DNA of 35,841 nt from Chloroflexota bacterium (GTDB lineage Bacteria > Chloroflexota > UBA6077 > CF-72). The notes below the pieces were generated by a model. That model was given only the letters and a program-made list of their open reading frames with translations. It did no database searches and was not told the origin of the DNA. Location: positions 1 to 35,841 of the forward strand of contig JAFAOS010000168.1 of the NCBI GenBank assembly GCA_019247515.1. Direction: 5' to 3'. Numbering within the stretch: the first letter of the stretch is position 1; each line of letters begins with the position of its first letter. This document shows positions 34,642 to 35,841 of the stretch, in pieces. The translations under genes were made by a program, and so were the position numbers.

Positions 34642-34688
34642 GGTGTAACTTTGCTCGATTAGTGCAATCAATTGATCAAGATTACACC
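34642..34688. repeat. Inverted-repeat end of an IS21-like element
   Basis: GGTGTAA (34642-34648) and TTACACC (34682-34688) form a perfect 7-bp inverted repeat whose next four bases also resemble each other, and a palindrome ATCAATTGAT (34667-34676) lies between them. Short AT-rich repeats at one end followed at once by istA-type sequence fit a terminus of an IS21-type element. The outer boundary is not proven. Confidence 0.45.
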
Positions 34689-35336
34689 TGGGTCTGCTGC
34701 TCGATCCCGAAACGGGCTGCCGCCAGTCGGTGTGGGGCTTGAGCATCACGCTGACGTACAGCCGCCACAGCTTCTTATGGCCGCTGATCCACCAGACGGT
34801 GGAAGCCACCATCGAAGGACTGGAGCAGTCGTGGGTCTTCTTGCAGGGCTGCCCCAAACGCCTCAAGCTCGGTCCGCTGCTGCCGACGTTGCCGGAGCGG
34901 TTGACGCTGGCGCGCGCTCAGCAGCTCGACTACGTCGCCTTCCTCACGCTGTTGCTCGCCGACGAGGTCCAGCGCCGCGACCAGCAGGCGCTCGAGCGCG
35001 ACCTCATCCAAGCCGGCTTCGAGGACCGCGTCGCGCTAGATGGCTTCGACTGGGCCTCACCAGTCCAGCTCGATCGGCGTCAACTCCAGCATGTGTTCAT
35101 GCTCGAGTTCTTGGCACGCAAGGAACATTGCATTTTCGTCGGGCCCGTCCGTGTCGGAAAAACGCTCTTAGCCCAGTGGCTGGGCTCCGGTGCCGTGCGC
35201 GCCGGCCACTCCGTGCTGTTTGTTCGAGCTGACGCACTACTCGCCGATCTGAGCCAAGCGCGTGCCGACCGCACCTACGACAAGGTCTTCCGTCGCTACC
35301 TCGCGCCAGATCTTGTGCTGCTGGACGATTTTCTAC
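34676..35336 (+). pseudogene. IS21 istA-istB in-frame fusion relic
   Basis: Open from 34676. The first part (LLLDPETGCRQSVWGLSITL then TYSRHSFLWPLIHQTVEATI) is the central region of the IS21 transposase IstA's DDE core. At PKR/LKLGPLLPTLPERL it jumps in frame into the helper ATPase IstB, with its N-terminal domain (LARAQQLDYVAFLTLLLADE), HVFMLEFLARKEHCIFVGPV, Walker A VRVGKTLLAQWLG and Walker B LVLLDDFL. The second half of IstA with its last acidic residue and the C-terminal part of IstB are missing: the first by deletion, the second because a group II-like intron follows at 35337. An in-frame frame continues to 35413 but reads through the intron. Not functional. Confidence 0.8.
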
Positions 35337-35841
35337 GTGCGCCACGAGGCGCCATGTTTCCGCGTGGGTTACGAGACCCACCCCTGGCCGCCGCAGCGGC
35401 TGGGCGAAGCTGAGGGCAGTCTGCCATGGGAGTTGCCATGGCGGGCGGGAGCAGCCATGACAACGTGCCAGAACGACGGCACAACCAGACGTCGTAGCTG
35501 GGCAAGCAAGGTAGGACGGTGCAACGCAAGTGAACCAGTGGCAGAATCTCCTCAATTCGTCAACGGCTCCAAACCTGGTTGATCTGGGCCGAAGCAGTGC
35601 GTGGAACTCCAAGACCGATGGAGGTCCAACTCCGTGTGCCTTCATGGGATGGGCATGCGGAGGTCACCTGCGGAACTGCGATGTGCAGGTGACGAGGCTG
35701 CAGGAGCAAAGCTGGGCACCACCCCTACCGGCGGAACATGGTGAACGTGGGAAGCGTCACTCACGCGCCCATCCTCTGTGGAGGCAGAGCGCGCAGGGTC
35801 AACGTCACCTGACGCGCGAGCGACGTGGCGGAGGTCCCGTA
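35337..35841 (+). mobile_element. Group II intron, 5' part (domain I), cut by window end
   Basis: The istB coding sequence breaks off after TTCTAC at 35336 and the next bases are GTGCG (35337-35341), the consensus 5' end of group II introns. From here no reading frame has protein similarity, but stems are packed: GCGCC/GGCGC (35339-35352), GTGGGT/ACCCAC (35364-35381), and GTCACCTGC/GCAGGTGAC (35663-35693). Segments resembling conserved domain I are GTGGAACTCCAAGACCGATG and GGCGGAACATGGTGAACGTG. The reverse transcriptase gene and the 3' end would lie beyond 35841. Insertion in a resident IS is normal for these introns. Subclass cannot be set from this portion. Confidence 0.65.

Overview
The window is GC-rich, densely coding DNA, most likely from a soil or aquatic member of the Chloroflexota or a neighbouring lineage. 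This is inferred from the gene mix, not from a marker gene: an F420-type luciferase-like oxidoreductase, a DmdC-like acyl-CoA dehydrogenase, a MoxR/DUF58/DUF4129 cluster, a GSI-beta type glutamine synthetase, an NRAMP-like transporter paired with a PRC/MgtE-N/CBS protein, and delta-60 repeat and NicO-type envelope proteins. I saw no rRNA, tRNA or CRISPR array.

Left part (1-17,000), ordinary chromosome. A beta-oxidation cluster on the + strand (3-hydroxyacyl-CoA dehydrogenase cut by the window edge, acyl-CoA dehydrogenase, TetR regulator) runs tail to tail into a leftward operon: rfbC-like epimerase, MoxR ATPase, DUF58, DUF4129 and a 69-residue protein, with overlapping start and stop codons between several genes. 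A luciferase-like oxidoreductase, a family 2 glycosyltransferase and a lipoate-ligase-like protein follow, with overlapping ends. A long leftward run then holds a DUF7662-like protein, a HAD hydrolase, DnaE, a Gfo/Idh/MocA oxidoreductase and an inositol-phosphatase family protein.

Middle (17,000-23,300). glnA lies behind a perfect 7-bp dyad and ends in a 12-bp inverted repeat. Next come an NB-ARC ATPase fragment with a foreign hydrophobic tail, and a translationally coupled pair: a soluble PRC-barrel/MgtE-N/CBS protein and an NRAMP-family transporter whose helix 1 and helix 6 motifs differ from the transition-metal consensus.

Right part (23,300-35,841), accessory DNA. Relics of a serine-recombinase-like protein and an IS110 transposase adjoin each other. 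A four-gene leftward operon encodes envelope proteins: a large vWA/GATase-like membrane protein, a NicO-type metal transporter with an extracellular N-terminal domain, an NTF2-like anchored protein and a delta-60 repeat anchored protein. Upstream is about 1.7 kb of decayed DNA with a frameshifted SGNH hydrolase and a frameshifted membrane glycosyltransferase fragment. A SnoaL-like protein, a FeeM-like N-acyl amino acid synthase and a secreted protein of unknown function are intact. The window ends in an IS21 relic (istA fused in frame to istB) interrupted after the istB LLDDFL codons by what looks like the 5' part of a group II intron.
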